Shown: positions 1 through 8,042 of the stretch, in pieces | Layout: each line of letters begins with the position of its first letter | How positions within the stretch are numbered: position 1 is the first letter of the stretch | Origin: Gemmatimonadota bacterium | Lineage (GTDB): Bacteria; Gemmatimonadota; Gemmatimonadetes; Longimicrobiales; Gaopeijiaceae | Length of the DNA: 17,827 nucleotides | Direction: 5' to 3' | Assembly (NCBI GenBank): GCA_018678395.1 | Contig: JAHHMJ010000251.1 | Location: forward strand, 1 to 17,827 | Position numbers and translations under genes: made by a program | The notes under the pieces: generated by a model | Database searches by the model: none | What the model was told of the DNA's origin: nothing | Seen by the model: the letters and a program-made list of their open reading frames with translations, nothing else

Positions 1-146
1 CCCTCGTTCCCGGCCAGTTGGTGAAGGGTCGGGTGACCAGCCCTGTCTACGTCGTCAGCACGAGCGACCCGAGGACGCTCCACGCCGACTGGGACTTCCA
101 GATCCGCTACCGGCCGGGGCAGTTCAAGTGCGTCGTCGGCGGGTAG
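1..146 (+). CDS. C-terminal end of an unrecognised protein (partial)
   Basis: An open frame enters from the left edge and ends at TAG 144-146, giving the last 47 residues of a protein. It is rich in Val and aromatic residues and ends in Lys-Cys-Val-Val-Gly-Gly. The tail includes HADWDFQIRYRPGQF, which reads like a beta-rich domain. I do not recognise the family, and no start or N-terminal domain is in view. The frame is supported by sensible amino-acid composition and by repeat R1 beginning 25 bp after the stop, in the same way that R3 follows the stop of the kinase gene at 7989. The coding call is moderate and the function unknown. Confidence 0.5.
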   Translation, partial: LVPGQLVKGRVTSPVYVVSTSDPRTLHADWDFQIRYRPGQFKCVVGG

Positions 147-170
147 TGGGGCCGGTTCCGCGATCATGAA

Positions 171-250
171 GGGATAGGGAATTCAAACGGGGTCGAAGCG
201 ATCGAGGCGAAGGGAGGAGGTGGGAATCGCGGGGGTCGAGGACGGTGTGT
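171..250 (+). repeat. Interspersed repeat copy R1 (80 bp)
   Basis: This begins GGGATAGGGAATTCAAAC and ends near ACGGTGTGT. By hand count it matches R2 (3845-3924) at 71 of 80 positions without gaps, and R3 (8043-8107) at about 59 of 65. All copies have the same orientation. The TGA stop of the M1 peptidase (minus strand, 183-185) lies inside the repeat, so the peptidase's last residues are repeat-encoded. There is no long internal inverted repeat and no ORF on the plus strand. Confidence 0.8.
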
Positions 251-2369
251 GGGGGTGCATCCGGAGGGCTTGGGGCCCCTTGTGGGGTTGGGTGGGTGCG
301 GGCCGATGCGAAGCGGGTGGACGATGAAGGTCTGCGTCGTGCAAAGGCCCCTGGAGCCCCTGGGGGCCGCCCCCGACCTCGGAGCCCCACACGTCGTTCG
401 AGGACTCCACGTCGGGGAAGCGCCCATCGGGGTCCAGTGCCACCCCCTCCACGCGCCCGGCAATGATCAGTCGGACGCGTCGGCCTTCGGCGCGCCAGCG
501 ATCGGCGGATACCGAATGCTCCTCGATCGACCCATCGGACCGGGTGATCCGCACGGGCGTGGGTAGAATCAGCCCCCCTGAACGCTCGAGCACCACCACG
601 CTCGACCCTCCCTGGTGCTCTACCGCCAAGACGCCCACATCCAGCGTCGCGGTGCTCGCGAAGGCGGGCCCCCAGAACCAGTCCAGGTCCCGGCCGGCGT
701 GGCGCTCCACCGTGCGGAAGAAGTCCCACGGCTGCGGATGCCGGAACGCCCATTCCGAGGCGTAGTCCTGGAATGCCGCGGCGAAGGCATCCCGACCCAC
801 GACCTCACGCAGGGCACCCAGCATGACGGCGGGCTTCGTGTAGGCCGCCAGCCCTCGGGCGCCGTATGGGCTCACGAGATCCGTGTGGCGAAGGATGGGC
901 ACCTCCGCTTCGGTCCCCGCCACCCGGAGATAGCCCTGGTTCTCGCCCCAGCGGGGTTCCTCGTCCCCCCAGAGCCGGGCCGCCACCTCTTCGTCGAAGT
1001 AGCTCACGAACCCCTCGTCCATGAAGGCGTGCTTCGCCTCCATGCTCCCCACGATCATCGGGAACCACTGATGCGCCATCTCGTGGATGGTGACCCCCGC
1101 CAGCGAGCGGGGGGACCGTCCGCCGGAGATGAACACCATCATCGGATACTCCATCCCGCCCACGGGCCCCTCGGTCGTGGTGGCCCGGGACCAGGGGTAG
1201 GGAAGGATCCACTCCGAGAGGGTGGCGATGGTGACGTCGACGTAGCGCGCGGCCTCCGCCCAGGTCTCGGCTACCTGAGGCCGATAGAAGGCGTAGTTCT
1301 CCACGCCGGCGGCGGACACGCGCACGTCCCACAGGTAGTTGGCGCTGGTGGAGAAGGCGAAGTCACGGACGTTCTCCGCTGTGAAGCGCCAGGTCACCGG
1401 GCTTCCCTCCGGGGCCCGGGTGGCCGCGCCGGGGCCCTGGAGTTCCGGCGTGACGACCTGCACCGTCTCGCCGGCGTGGCTCCGGGCCCGGGTGAGCCCG
1501 TCCAGCACGGCGTCGCCCAGGACCTCGGATTCGTTCTGCAGCACACCCGTCGCCCCGACCAGCCATCCGGAGGGAAGGGTGAGGGCCACGTCGAAGTCGC
1601 CGTACTCGAGGTAGAACTCCCCGTCCCCCAGATACGGCGTCTCGTCCCACCCGTACACGTCGTCGTAGACGGCCATGCGCGGATACCACTGCGCCACGGC
1701 GAAGACGTCGAAGTCCAGATTGCCGGTGCGGAAGGTCGGCGCCGGTGGCACGGTGAAGCTCCACGACAGCTCGAGTGAGGCCGTGGCCCCGGGTTCCAGC
1801 GGCTCCGGGAGAAGGAGCTCCAGCAACGTCAGCGCCTCCTGGTACCCGCGTCCCACGGGGTGGGCCTCCACCTCGGCCCCGTTCAGCAGGACGGTTCCGA
1901 GATCCATCCCCCCGGTGACGGGCGCCCGGCGGTTTCGGCGAGCCGAGGGTGCGAAGACGTTCTGGTCCAGGTGGAGGACCAGTCGGTCGAGAGAGTCCGG
2001 AGCGTTGTTGAGGTAGGTGATGGTCTCCCGGCCCGTCACCCGACCGGCCACCGGGTCCAGCGTCGCCTCGATCACGTAGTCGGCCCGGTTCTGCCAGTAG
2101 CCCGCACCCGGTCGCCCGTCGGGGCTGCGGGTGTCGGCGCGCTCGGCCTCCCGGAACGCGGCCGGGGGCGCCGGCTGGTCCGGGGTCTCGACGAGGGACT
2201 GCGCGGAAATCGGTGCGGCGGCCGCAGGAAACAGGGCCGCGAGGAGGGAGAGGAGCATGGCCAGCCCGACCCCCGTGGCGGCGTGGTGAGGCGGCACGTC
2301 CGGCGCACGCGTCGCCCGCGGTGTCCGCTCCGGAAGAATGCTCGACAGCTTCGATCGCTCGTCCGTCAT
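183..2369 (-). CDS. Secreted M1-family zinc metallopeptidase
   Basis: The protein has 728 residues. It carries the gluzincin signature HEMAH (429-433) followed 18 residues later by Glu452, which is the HExxH-x18-E zinc site of M1 aminopeptidases. GGMEY at 404-408 corresponds to the family GxMEN substrate-binding motif, and Tyr510 in AAYTKPAVML fits the transition-state tyrosine. An N-terminal beta domain precedes the catalytic domain. A hydrophobic stretch at about 33-57 ending in ISAQ looks like a signal peptide, so the enzyme should be exported and trim N-termini of peptides. The start at 2369 has a GAGGCG upstream; ATG 2258 would give a shorter, more typical signal peptide. From about residue 662 the sequence becomes low-complexity Pro/His/Arg and ends inside repeat R1, so the last ~65 residues are probably not an ancestral part of the enzyme. 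The 229-bp divergent gap to dsbB shows no clear promoter. Confidence 0.9.
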   Translation of the reverse strand: MTDERSKLSSILPERTPRATRAPDVPPHHAATGVGLAMLLSLLAALFPAAAAPISAQSLVETPDQPAPPAAFREAERADTRSPDGRPGAGYWQNRADYVIEATLDPVAGRVTGRETITYLNNAPDSLDRLVLHLDQNVFAPSARRNRRAPVTGGMDLGTVLLNGAEVEAHPVGRGYQEALTLLELLLPEPLEPGATASLELSWSFTVPPAPTFRTGNLDFDVFAVAQWYPRMAVYDDVYGWDETPYLGDGEFYLEYGDFDVALTLPSGWLVGATGVLQNESEVLGDAVLDGLTRARSHAGETVQVVTPELQGPGAATRAPEGSPVTWRFTAENVRDFAFSTSANYLWDVRVSAAGVENYAFYRPQVAETWAEAARYVDVTIATLSEWILPYPWSRATTTEGPVGGMEYPMMVFISGGRSPRSLAGVTIHEMAHQWFPMIVGSMEAKHAFMDEGFVSYFDEEVAARLWGDEEPRWGENQGYLRVAGTEAEVPILRHTDLVSPYGARGLAAYTKPAVMLGALREVVGRDAFAAAFQDYASEWAFRHPQPWDFFRTVERHAGRDLDWFWGPAFASTATLDVGVLAVEHQGGSSVVVLERSGGLILPTPVRITRSDGSIEEHSVSADRWRAEGRRVRLIIAGRVEGVALDPDGRFPDVESSNDVWGSEVGGGPQGLQGPLHDADLHRPPASHRPAPTQPHKGPQALRMHPHTPSSTPAIPTSSLRLDRFDPV

Positions 2370-2598
2370 GATCGCCTCGGTGGTTCGCTCGTGGCGGCCC
2401 CGCCGTCGCCCGGGTCGGGGACCTCGTCCGGTGGGCTCGATCCCGTCGAGACCCTGTCACGCACGATAGGGCTCCACCCGTTGCGGGGCACGTGCGGATC
2501 GCGTCTCCCGGCGGGTCACCTCGCGAGGGTTTCGCCGCGACCGTGCCAGGGGCCCCGGCGACGTTGAGGTGCACTGCGCGCCCTCGCTAAGTTCACGC

Positions 2599-3066
2599 AT
2601 GCGAACGGCAGCTTCGGGAAGTCGGGTCGACGCGGACCGGTCGGCGGAGAACACGAGGGCGTGGACCCTCGTCTTCGCCGCCTGGGTGATCGCCAGCAGC
2701 TCGACACTGGGGGCGCTCTTCTTCGGCGAGGTCATGAAGTTGCCTCCGTGCTCGCTGTGCTGGTACCAGCGCATCTTCATGTTTCCGCTCGCGCTGGTCC
2801 TGCCGTTCGGGCTCTTTCCCTTCGCCCGAAACATCGTGCGGGCGGTGCTGCCGCTGGTCGGTGTGGGTGGCCTGCTCGCCGTCGTTCACGTTCTCCTCGT
2901 GGAGGGGATCATCCCCGAACGTATCGCGCCGTGCCGACAGGGTGTTCCGTGTTCGGAGACGGTGATCGAGTGGTTCGGTTTCGTGACGATTCCGCTGCTG
3001 TCGCTCGCCGCTTTCGCGTCGATTGCGGTCCTGTTGACGGTGGCGTTGCTCAGGAGTTCAGAATGA
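2599..3066 (+). CDS. dsbB: DsbB-like disulfide bond oxidoreductase
   Basis: The protein has 155 residues and several hydrophobic segments (about 21-43, 57-75, 80-101 and 126-150). It carries the DsbB/BdbC signature CSLCWYQR with Cys51 and Cys54, and a second periplasmic cysteine pair, Cys112 and Cys118. Such proteins reoxidise the periplasmic thiol oxidase DsbA and pass electrons to quinones in the inner membrane. The next gene encodes a DsbA-like partner and starts inside this gene's stop (ATGA overlap at 3063-3066), so the two are translated together. The start is uncertain: ATG 2599 has no clear ribosome binding site, and GTG 2569 in the same frame would add 10 residues. The family call is strong. 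Confidence 0.9.
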   Translation: MRTAASGSRVDADRSAENTRAWTLVFAAWVIASSSTLGALFFGEVMKLPPCSLCWYQRIFMFPLALVLPFGLFPFARNIVRAVLPLVGVGGLLAVVHVLLVEGIIPERIAPCRQGVPCSETVIEWFGFVTIPLLSLAAFASIAVLLTVALLRSSE

Positions 3067-3716
3067 ATCAGAAGGGCCTCTTCATCGGTGCTGCCGTTGC
3101 GTTGGTCGTCGTGTTCGTAGGGGGGGCGATCCTCTTCTCCACGTCCGAGTCGGGCGTCGACGGAGCCGATCCCGAGGCCAGGATGGCCCTCCTCGATCGT
3201 GACCATGCGCCCTCGCTCGGCCCTGCCGATGCGCCCGTGGTGATCGTGGAGTTTCTCGATCCGGCCTGCGAGACCTGCGCGGTCTTATATCCGGCGGTGA
3301 AGGAGATGATGGACGCCAACCCCGGCCAGATCCGGCTCGTGCTGCGGTGGGCGCCGTTTCACGAGGGATCGAGGAACGTCGTGGCCCTCCTCGAGGCCGC
3401 CCGCAAGCAGGATCGGTTCTGGCCCGCGCTCGAAACGCTTCTGGCTTCGCAGTCCGTGTGGACGGTCAACCACACGGCCGAGGTGAGCGCGGCGTGGTAC
3501 ATGCTCGCCAGCCTCGAACTGGATCAGGGCCGGATCGAGGCCGACATGGTCGGAGCGGACGTCACGGAACGCATCGCGCAGGACGTAGCCGACGCCGCGG
3601 CACTGAACGTGACCATGACGCCCGAGTACTTCGTCAACGGCAAGCCCCTTCCCAGCTTCGGTTACGAGCAACTCAGGCAGCTGGTCGACGAGGCCCTGGC
3701 GACCGCGAGTCGGTGA
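3063..3716 (+). CDS. Membrane-anchored DsbA-like thiol oxidase
   Basis: The protein has 217 residues. A single N-terminal hydrophobic segment (about 5-26) serves as anchor or signal. A thioredoxin-fold domain follows, with the active site CETC (Cys69-Cys72) in EFLDPACETC, and a Thr-Pro at 186-187 (MTPEYFVNG) that fits the cis-proline loop. The helical insertion between them is typical of DsbA/BdbD proteins. It should form disulfides in exported proteins and be recycled by the DsbB encoded just upstream, with which it overlaps by 4 nt. The dipeptide Glu-Thr between the cysteines differs from Pro-His of E. coli DsbA, so its redox potential may differ. The stop is TGA 3714-3716. The following 128 bp, up to repeat R2, show nothing recognisable. 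Confidence 0.88.
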   Translation: MNQKGLFIGAAVALVVVFVGGAILFSTSESGVDGADPEARMALLDRDHAPSLGPADAPVVIVEFLDPACETCAVLYPAVKEMMDANPGQIRLVLRWAPFHEGSRNVVALLEAARKQDRFWPALETLLASQSVWTVNHTAEVSAAWYMLASLELDQGRIEADMVGADVTERIAQDVADAAALNVTMTPEYFVNGKPLPSFGYEQLRQLVDEALATASR

Positions 3717-3844
3717 GCGACCGTGACGCAGGCCTTCGCCGGATCCCTTCGCCTGGAGCGGTTTCCCTACGCGGGTAACACGACGCTCCGCGCCGGGGGT
3801 GCCGCGGACGAGATACGCCCTCGCGCACCTGGCCGGTCCCGTCA

Positions 3845-3924
3845 GGGATAGGAGATTCAAACGGGGTCGAGGCGGTGGAAGCGAAGCGAGGAGGTGGGAA
3901 TCGCGGGGGCCGAGTACGGTGTGT
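3845..3924 (+). repeat. Interspersed repeat copy R2 (80 bp)
   Basis: It begins GGGATAGGAGATTCAAAC and aligns without gaps to R1 over 80 bp (71 identities by hand count), in the same orientation. It lies 129 bp after the DsbA stop and about 70 bp before CocE relic A. Read on the minus strand, a frame from the CocE relic runs into it and ends at the same in-repeat TGA used by the M1 peptidase. Confidence 0.8.
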
Positions 3925-3997
3925 CCTGTCCGTGACGGTGCGGGGTCGACGAGAAGGGTCTCGAGGCGGTGCTGGAACCGGGTGAAGGGGGAACCCC

Positions 3998-4318
3998 CTC
4001 CCTCACCACCGACGGATACTCCCGCGAGTGGTGAATCGCATTCCTCGCCACCACCCCCTCCGTCTCACTCCACACCGGCCCGCCCGTGTTCAGGTTCCAC
4101 GTGAACCGCGGGAAGTTCGAGCTCGACACCTCGATGCGGATGCGGTGTCCCGGGGCGAAGAAGTGCTGGTCGACAGGGGACTGAGCTTCACCCCGACCAC
4201 CTCGCCGTCTTCGAGGAACACCTCGCGGTCGTAGCCCTCGCGGTAGCGCAGGCGCTGGATGGTCTCGTCGAGGTTGTAGGCGGTGCCGTCGGGATGTCGT
4301 CGCGCTCTTCTGTCTCAT
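3998..4318 (-). pseudogene. CocE/NonD hydrolase C-terminal relic A
   Basis: The minus strand encodes a degraded copy of the C-terminus of the intact hydrolase at 13476-15431, including [17 protein letters not shown] and an N-L-N-T-G-G loop. A one-base deletion near 4163 (AAGAAGTGCTGG where the intact gene has AAGAAGTTGCTGG) shifts the frame. An internal deletion of about 125 bp near 4291 joins two parts of the gene, apparently at a short GGAT microhomology. The N-terminal ~500 residues with the catalytic triad are absent. It sits between repeat R2 and the nucleotidyltransferase remnant. It cannot make an active enzyme. It is either a decayed paralogue or a duplicated 3' end. Confidence 0.85.
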
Positions 4319-4341
4319 GAAGGCAGACGACCGTCCAACCC

Positions 4342-4440
4342 CTATTCGCCCAGCGCTTCCAGATCGGCGAGGCCCTTCGCCAGGAACCGAGCGTGGGCGT
4401 CGAGCAGCGCCTCGAGCAATTCGAACCAGTCGTCGTTCAC
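4342..4440 (-). pseudogene. Collapsed nucleotidyltransferase remnant
   Basis: This is a 32-residue frame with a GTG start overlapping the preceding stop by 4 nt (GTGA, 4437-4440). Its first ~20 residues ([19 protein letters not shown]) match the N-terminal helix of small MNT-like nucleotidyltransferases usually encoded beside the upstream gene. Its last ~11 residues ([11 protein letters not shown]) match their usual C-terminal end. The catalytic middle with the GSxAxxxxxxxSDxD-type motif is missing, so the gene has collapsed by an in-frame internal deletion. Recognition is from memory of the family pattern. What is directly visible is the overlap and the short frame. Confidence 0.55.
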
Positions 4441-4652
4441 GTGCGGCGCACTACCCGCACCGGCATCTCATGCCGCGCGTTCGTTGGGATGGATCGGCCC
4501 GTCAGTTCCCACATCCGGCGGGAAAGAATGGCGACCATCTCGATCCGTTCCTCGGCGGTCGTGGACGACGAAAGATCGTCCCAGCAGTCCTCGTCGAGCT
4601 TGCGAATGGTCGCCGGGGCGATGCCGGGGCGGATGGGGGGCTTCGAGTTCAT
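4437..4652 (-). CDS. Small protein partner of a nucleotidyltransferase
   Basis: The protein has 71 residues, begins [10 protein letters not shown], and has a helical centre [19 protein letters not shown] followed by [20 protein letters not shown]. This pattern is common in short uncharacterised proteins encoded directly upstream of MNT-like nucleotidyltransferases, and the coupled downstream remnant supports the pairing. Its function is unknown; a toxin-antitoxin-like or regulatory role is only a guess. ATG 4652 was chosen because the conserved part follows it, although no good ribosome binding site is visible. Longer versions up to 4766 would run into the start of the divergent DUF1207 gene. 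With its partner deleted, the gene may be on its way to loss. Confidence 0.6.
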   Translation of the reverse strand: MNSKPPIRPGIAPATIRKLDEDCWDDLSSSTTAEERIEMVAILSRRMWELTGRSIPTNARHEMPVRVVRRT

Positions 4653-4764
4653 ACCGCGAATACAGCGATGGACGAGACGTGCAGTGGGTCCGGGGATCGT
4701 CCACCGTCCCCGATCGGTAGCACGGTCGGACACGACGTTTCTGCCAATCCGGAGTCGGACCGCC

Positions 4765-5679
4765 ATGCGCGTCAGCCTGCGCCTCCCCGTAGCTCTCGTC
4801 CCGCTTCTCGCCGCCCTCTTCGCTGCACCGGCGGCCGCCCAGGAAGCGGCGCCCTGGTGCTTCAGCGGCTTTCACCCCGGCGAGGTGTCGGGCACCGTCT
4901 TCCTTCCCGAAGGCGATCTCTTCTGCCCCCTCCTCGCCGATCCCAAGGAGGAGCACTCCTTCGTCAGCTACCTTCGCGGCGACTTTCCGGCGCTACGCGA
5001 CGGGGTCGATGCCGATCCCCGTCTGAACATGGCGTCGGTAGGGCTCGCCGACGTGTTTCCGCTCGTGCGCTTCGGTGCGGGGAGCCGGGGCAACGGACTC
5101 CAGATCGGGCTCGCGGGCGCGGTCTTCGCCCAGTTCGATCTCGATGCGCCGTCCTACGACCTGATCAACGCGGACTACCTCGTCGGATTCCCGATCAGCT
5201 TTCGCAGCGGCTCGTTTTCGTCCCGGCTTCACATCTACCACCAGAGCTCGCATCTGGGCGACGAATTCCTGCTGCGCACGACGCTGACCCGGGAGAACCT
5301 GTCGTTCGAAGCCGTCGATCTCGTGTTGTCGCAGGAAATGGGACCCGCGCGGATCTACGGAGGGGGGGAGTACATCTTCAACCGCGATCCGTCGACGCTC
5401 GAATCGTCGCTCGTGCACGGCGGCGCCGAAGTGCGCGTGGGATCACTCCGCGGCGTCCGCCTGGTCGGTGCCCTCGACGTGAAGTTCACCGAACAGCACG
5501 ACTGGGACTCCGGGATCAGCGCCCGCGCCGGGTTCGAGTTCGCCCTCTGGCGCGACGAAGAGCACCCTCCGCGACTCTGGGGACTGATGGTCGAGTTCTA
5601 CGACGGCCCGTCGCCCTACGGCCAGTTCTTCCAGGAGCAGGTGCGATGGGTGGGGCTGGGCCTGCACTTCAGTCTGTGA
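4765..5679 (+). CDS. DUF1207-family outer membrane protein
   Basis: The protein has 304 residues. A signal peptide (about 1-23, MRVSLRLPVAL... to APAAAQ) is followed by a region that matches my recollection of the DUF1207 family: a conserved start WCFSGFHPGEVSGTVFLPEGDLF, a GDFPALRDG block, alternating beta segments with Asp/Arg-rich turns, an SFSSRLHIYHQSSHLGDEF block, and a C-terminal strand ending FQEQVRWVGLGLHFSL. The terminal aromatic/hydrophobic strand and the beta pattern indicate an outer-membrane beta barrel. The biochemical role of the family is not established. ATG 4765 is chosen because it starts directly at the signal peptide; a GGAG lies about 12 bp upstream. It is divergent from the small gene at 4652, with a 112-bp shared upstream region. 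Confidence 0.82.
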   Translation: MRVSLRLPVALVPLLAALFAAPAAAQEAAPWCFSGFHPGEVSGTVFLPEGDLFCPLLADPKEEHSFVSYLRGDFPALRDGVDADPRLNMASVGLADVFPLVRFGAGSRGNGLQIGLAGAVFAQFDLDAPSYDLINADYLVGFPISFRSGSFSSRLHIYHQSSHLGDEFLLRTTLTRENLSFEAVDLVLSQEMGPARIYGGGEYIFNRDPSTLESSLVHGGAEVRVGSLRGVRLVGALDVKFTEQHDWDSGISARAGFEFALWRDEEHPPRLWGLMVEFYDGPSPYGQFFQEQVRWVGLGLHFSL

Positions 5680-5749
5680 GGGGTGAGAGCGCGGGCCGCG
5701 TCGGCGTCGAGTCCCCGCGCGCAAGGCAGACGCCGTGCCCCTTGCAGCT

Positions 5750-5984
5750 GACGGCGAGGTGGCGCTCCTGGGCGCGGGCGTCGCAGCGCAGGCCGGCGAG
5801 GCCGTGGGCGGCGCGAGTCGGCCGTCGGACTGGGTGATCGGGTCCCTGCGACACTGGAGGGGAGGAGACTTGGCCGCTCATTGCGAGTGTGGCCGCTGGG
5901 ACCCTTGTCGTCGGCCTGAGTGCGTGTGTACTTCGGACGTTGCCCGGCCTTCAGATCCAGCCGACCGAGGCGCTACGGGACGGG
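5750..5984 (+). pseudogene. Decayed tail of a MacB/FtsX-type ABC permease
   Basis: The segment ending QIQPTEALRDG resembles the cytoplasmic tail (RxxxxxPxEALRxE) of MacB-type permeases and the related ADOP family. It is preceded by a hydrophobic helix (WPLIASVAAGTLVVGLSAC) and an upstream Ala/Gly helix in a different frame (ALLGAGVAAQAGEAVG). An in-frame TGA near 5836 and the frame change show that it is not a working gene. The frame reads on into the PepSY gene at 6117 but without a sensible start. This is the only content of the 437-bp gap after DUF1207. The call is moderate and rests on pattern resemblance. Confidence 0.5.
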
Positions 5985-6116
5985 TCGGTGCGTCGCGCGT
6001 GCGGGCACCGCAGCATCCTCGACTTGATCGAAGCGTCGCCCGAGGCACTCAACGGTTCGCTCGAGTCAGACGTCCACCAGAGCGGGGCGTCTACATCGGC
6101 TGACAAAGCGGAACCC

Positions 6117-6704
6117 ATGGACACTACGGAGAGGGAACCCGGGGAGACCGCTGTCACCCCCCCGGCGGGTGGTAGGCTGAACCGTCGACCGGGCCGCCGA
6201 TGGAGCCGGCGGCTGGCCAGGTGGATGTTCCACGCCCACCTCTGGCTGGGCGTCCTCGGCTCGCTGGCGCTCATCGTGATCTGCATCACGGGGGTCCTAC
6301 TGAACCACAAGCGCCCCCTGGGATTGATGCCCGAGGTGGCCAACGCCGAAGCCCAGCCGCTCTCCGCCGCTCTGCCGCTGCACGAGCTCGTGGCCCTGGC
6401 TGGAGACGCCGTCGCACCGGGTGGTGAGCCCCCGGATGTGGATCGCATGGACATCCGGCCCGCCGACGGTCTGGCGAAAGTGCGCTTCGAGGACCGAGTG
6501 GTGACCGAGGTGACGCTGGACCTGGCCACCGGCACGGTGCTCGACCTGGGCGAACGAAACGACGTCTTCCTGGAGAAGTTGCACTCGGGCGAGATCTTCG
6601 GCGATCGCGGGATTCTGATCAGCGACGCGGCCGCCGTCGTCCTCACACTGCTGCTCCTCAGTGGGTACTGGCTCTGGCTCTACCCGCGGCGGCGGACTCG
6701 ATGA
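6117..6704 (+). CDS. PepSY-associated TM-domain protein
   Basis: The protein has 195 residues. After a charged N-terminus (RRPGRRWSRRLAR) comes WMFHAHLWLGVLGSLALIV (about 36-54), a transmembrane helix with the H-x-W-x-G pattern of PepSY_TM proteins, then GVLLNHKR. A soluble periplasmic segment of about 100 residues with a PepSY-like beta pattern follows. The second block, LHSGEIFGDRGILISDAAAVVLT, runs into a helix ending SGYWLWLYPRRR. This arrangement is that of short PepSY-TM proteins often found with iron or siderophore uptake and ferric reductase genes; the exact role is unknown. It overlaps the next gene by ATGA (6701-6704), so the two are probably cotranslated. ATG 6117 is chosen because upstream sequence in the frame is permease relic. 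Confidence 0.8.
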   Translation: MDTTEREPGETAVTPPAGGRLNRRPGRRWSRRLARWMFHAHLWLGVLGSLALIVICITGVLLNHKRPLGLMPEVANAEAQPLSAALPLHELVALAGDAVAPGGEPPDVDRMDIRPADGLAKVRFEDRVVTEVTLDLATGTVLDLGERNDVFLEKLHSGEIFGDRGILISDAAAVVLTLLLLSGYWLWLYPRRRTR

Positions 6705-6994
6705 CGAGGGTCCCTTTGCTGCTTCTCACACAGTTGACCGCCCCCGTCACTCTCCTGTGGCTCGGACACGGGTACCGGAATCGTTCACCCCGGGCGAAGC
6801 GGTTCTTCTGGGGTGGGATCGTAGGCTACCTGGCGGCCATCGCGGGGGTGACCGTCCTGCTGTTGCTCCCTCCGGTCTTCTGGGGATCGGACGGCGGCCT
6901 CAGATGGCTCGCCATTCAGGGAGCTCCGTTGGTCCTGCCGGCAACGGCGGCCGCGGTGTGGAGTCAGGTGGGGTCGGCTGACCGACCCGGATGA
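6701..6994 (+). CDS. Small three-helix membrane protein
   Basis: The protein has 97 residues and no recognised family. It shows three hydrophobic segments: [20 protein letters not shown] (about 5-24), [23 protein letters not shown] (about 35-57) and a C-terminal helix around [19 protein letters not shown] basic loop RNRSPRAKR lies between the first two. The start ATG overlaps the stop of the PepSY-TM gene by 4 nt, and its own stop overlaps the next start by 4 nt (6991-6994), so all three genes look like one translationally coupled unit. The coupling suggests that it works with the PepSY-TM protein in the inner membrane. Confidence 0.7.
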   Translation: MTRVPLLLLTQLTAPVTLLWLGHGYRNRSPRAKRFFWGGIVGYLAAIAGVTVLLLLPPVFWGSDGGLRWLAIQGAPLVLPATAAAVWSQVGSADRPG

Positions 6995-7989
6995 CCCCCA
7001 CGCTCCCCCCCCACTTCCTGCACTCGATCCGCCGCGCCCTCGGAGCGTCGTCGGTCGAGGTCGTCGAGAGCCTCCAGGAGCTGTGGAGCGGGTACGGCCA
7101 CATCCTGCGTGTTCGGCTCGGGGGAATGCAGGACAGCGGCTCCTCCACTGCCATCGCGAAGTACGTTCGCTTCCCGGACCGGACGCGGCATCCGCGGGGC
7201 TGGCACTCCTCGCGTTCGCACGAGCGAAAGCTCCGTTCCTACCACGTCGAGTCCGTCTGGTATCGGGACTGGGCGGCGCGCTGCGGCGACGAATGTCGGG
7301 TCGCCCGGCTCCTCCTGCACGAGGCGCACGAGGACGAGGTTCTGATCCTGCTCGAGGACCTCGACGCGGCGGATTTTCCCGCGCGTGTTCGCTCCATTCA
7401 GCCTGACCAGCTCCGCGCGTGTCTCGGGTGGCTCGCGCACTTCCACGCGACCTTCATGGGCGCGAAGCCCGAGGGGCTGTGGGAGACGGGTACCTACTGG
7501 CACCTCGCGACCCGCCCGGATGAACTCGATGCGCTCCGGGATCTCCCGCTCAAGGAGGCGGCGCCCCGGCTGGACGCCCTGCTTCGCGGTGGGCGGTATC
7601 AGACGCTGGTTCACGGCGATGCCAAGCTGGCGAACTTCTGTTTCTCGCCGCAGGGGACCGCTCCGTCGCGGGTCGCGGCGGTAGACTTCCAGTACGTTGG
7701 CGGGGGGTGTGGCATGAAGGACCTCGCCTACTTCCTCGGGTCGTGCCTCGACGAGGCCGAATGCGAAAGGCGCGAAGGGGAGCTCCTGGACCTCTACTTC
7801 GACGTCCTCCGCTCGGCCCTCGCGCTGCAGCCGGATCTGGACGCCGAGTCGGTGGAACGGGAGTGGCGCGCGCTCTTCCCTGTCGCCTGGACCGATTTCC
7901 ACCGCTTCCTCAAAGGGTGGAGCCCCGGACACTGGAAGATCCACTCCTACAGCGAGCGTGTCGCGCGTGAGGTGTTGTCGGGGCTGTGA
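6991..7989 (+). CDS. APH-fold phosphotransferase (kinase-like)
   Basis: The protein has 332 residues and the aminoglycoside/choline kinase (APH) fold. The N-lobe has AIAKYVRF with a candidate ATP-binding Lys57. [13 protein letters not shown] serves as the hinge and is followed by a helical region ([17 protein letters not shown]). The catalytic loop HGDAKLANF is at 208-216, and the metal-binding [10 protein letters not shown] follows with Asp232. The [10 protein letters not shown] helix and later residues match the EcKinase/DUF1679-like branch of APH proteins. It probably phosphorylates a small hydroxyl-containing metabolite; the substrate cannot be named. It is coupled by ATGA to the small membrane protein upstream, which is an unusual partner. 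A short copy of its last codons appears near 10960. Repeat R3 starts 54 bp after its stop. Confidence 0.85.
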   Translation: MTPTLPPHFLHSIRRALGASSVEVVESLQELWSGYGHILRVRLGGMQDSGSSTAIAKYVRFPDRTRHPRGWHSSRSHERKLRSYHVESVWYRDWAARCGDECRVARLLLHEAHEDEVLILLEDLDAADFPARVRSIQPDQLRACLGWLAHFHATFMGAKPEGLWETGTYWHLATRPDELDALRDLPLKEAAPRLDALLRGGRYQTLVHGDAKLANFCFSPQGTAPSRVAAVDFQYVGGGCGMKDLAYFLGSCLDEAECERREGELLDLYFDVLRSALALQPDLDAESVEREWRALFPVAWTDFHRFLKGWSPGHWKIHSYSERVAREVLSGL

Positions 7990-8042
7990 GGGCAGATCAG
8001 CCGGATACGGCCACCCCGAGCTCTATGTGGCGAAATCCGAGA

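Noticed and set aside
615..1778. 387-codon plus-strand frame opposite the M1 peptidase
   Set aside because: It is antisense to HExxH-containing coding sequence, has no recognisable domain, and its composition is typical of a GC-driven shadow.
3979..4004. Possible terminator hairpin (GGGGGAACCCCC)
   Set aside because: The loop would be only two bases and no U-tract follows. It sits beside relic sequence rather than a functional gene end.
3857..4318. 153-codon minus-strand frame joining CocE relic A and repeat R2 as a gene
   Set aside because: Its N-terminal part is an out-of-frame reading of the hydrolase and the rest is relic plus repeat; there is no catalytic region.
4317..5837. 506-codon plus-strand frame overlapping the DUF1207 gene
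   Set aside because: It overlaps the well-supported DUF1207 frame, is Arg/Pro-rich, and has no domain or plausible start.
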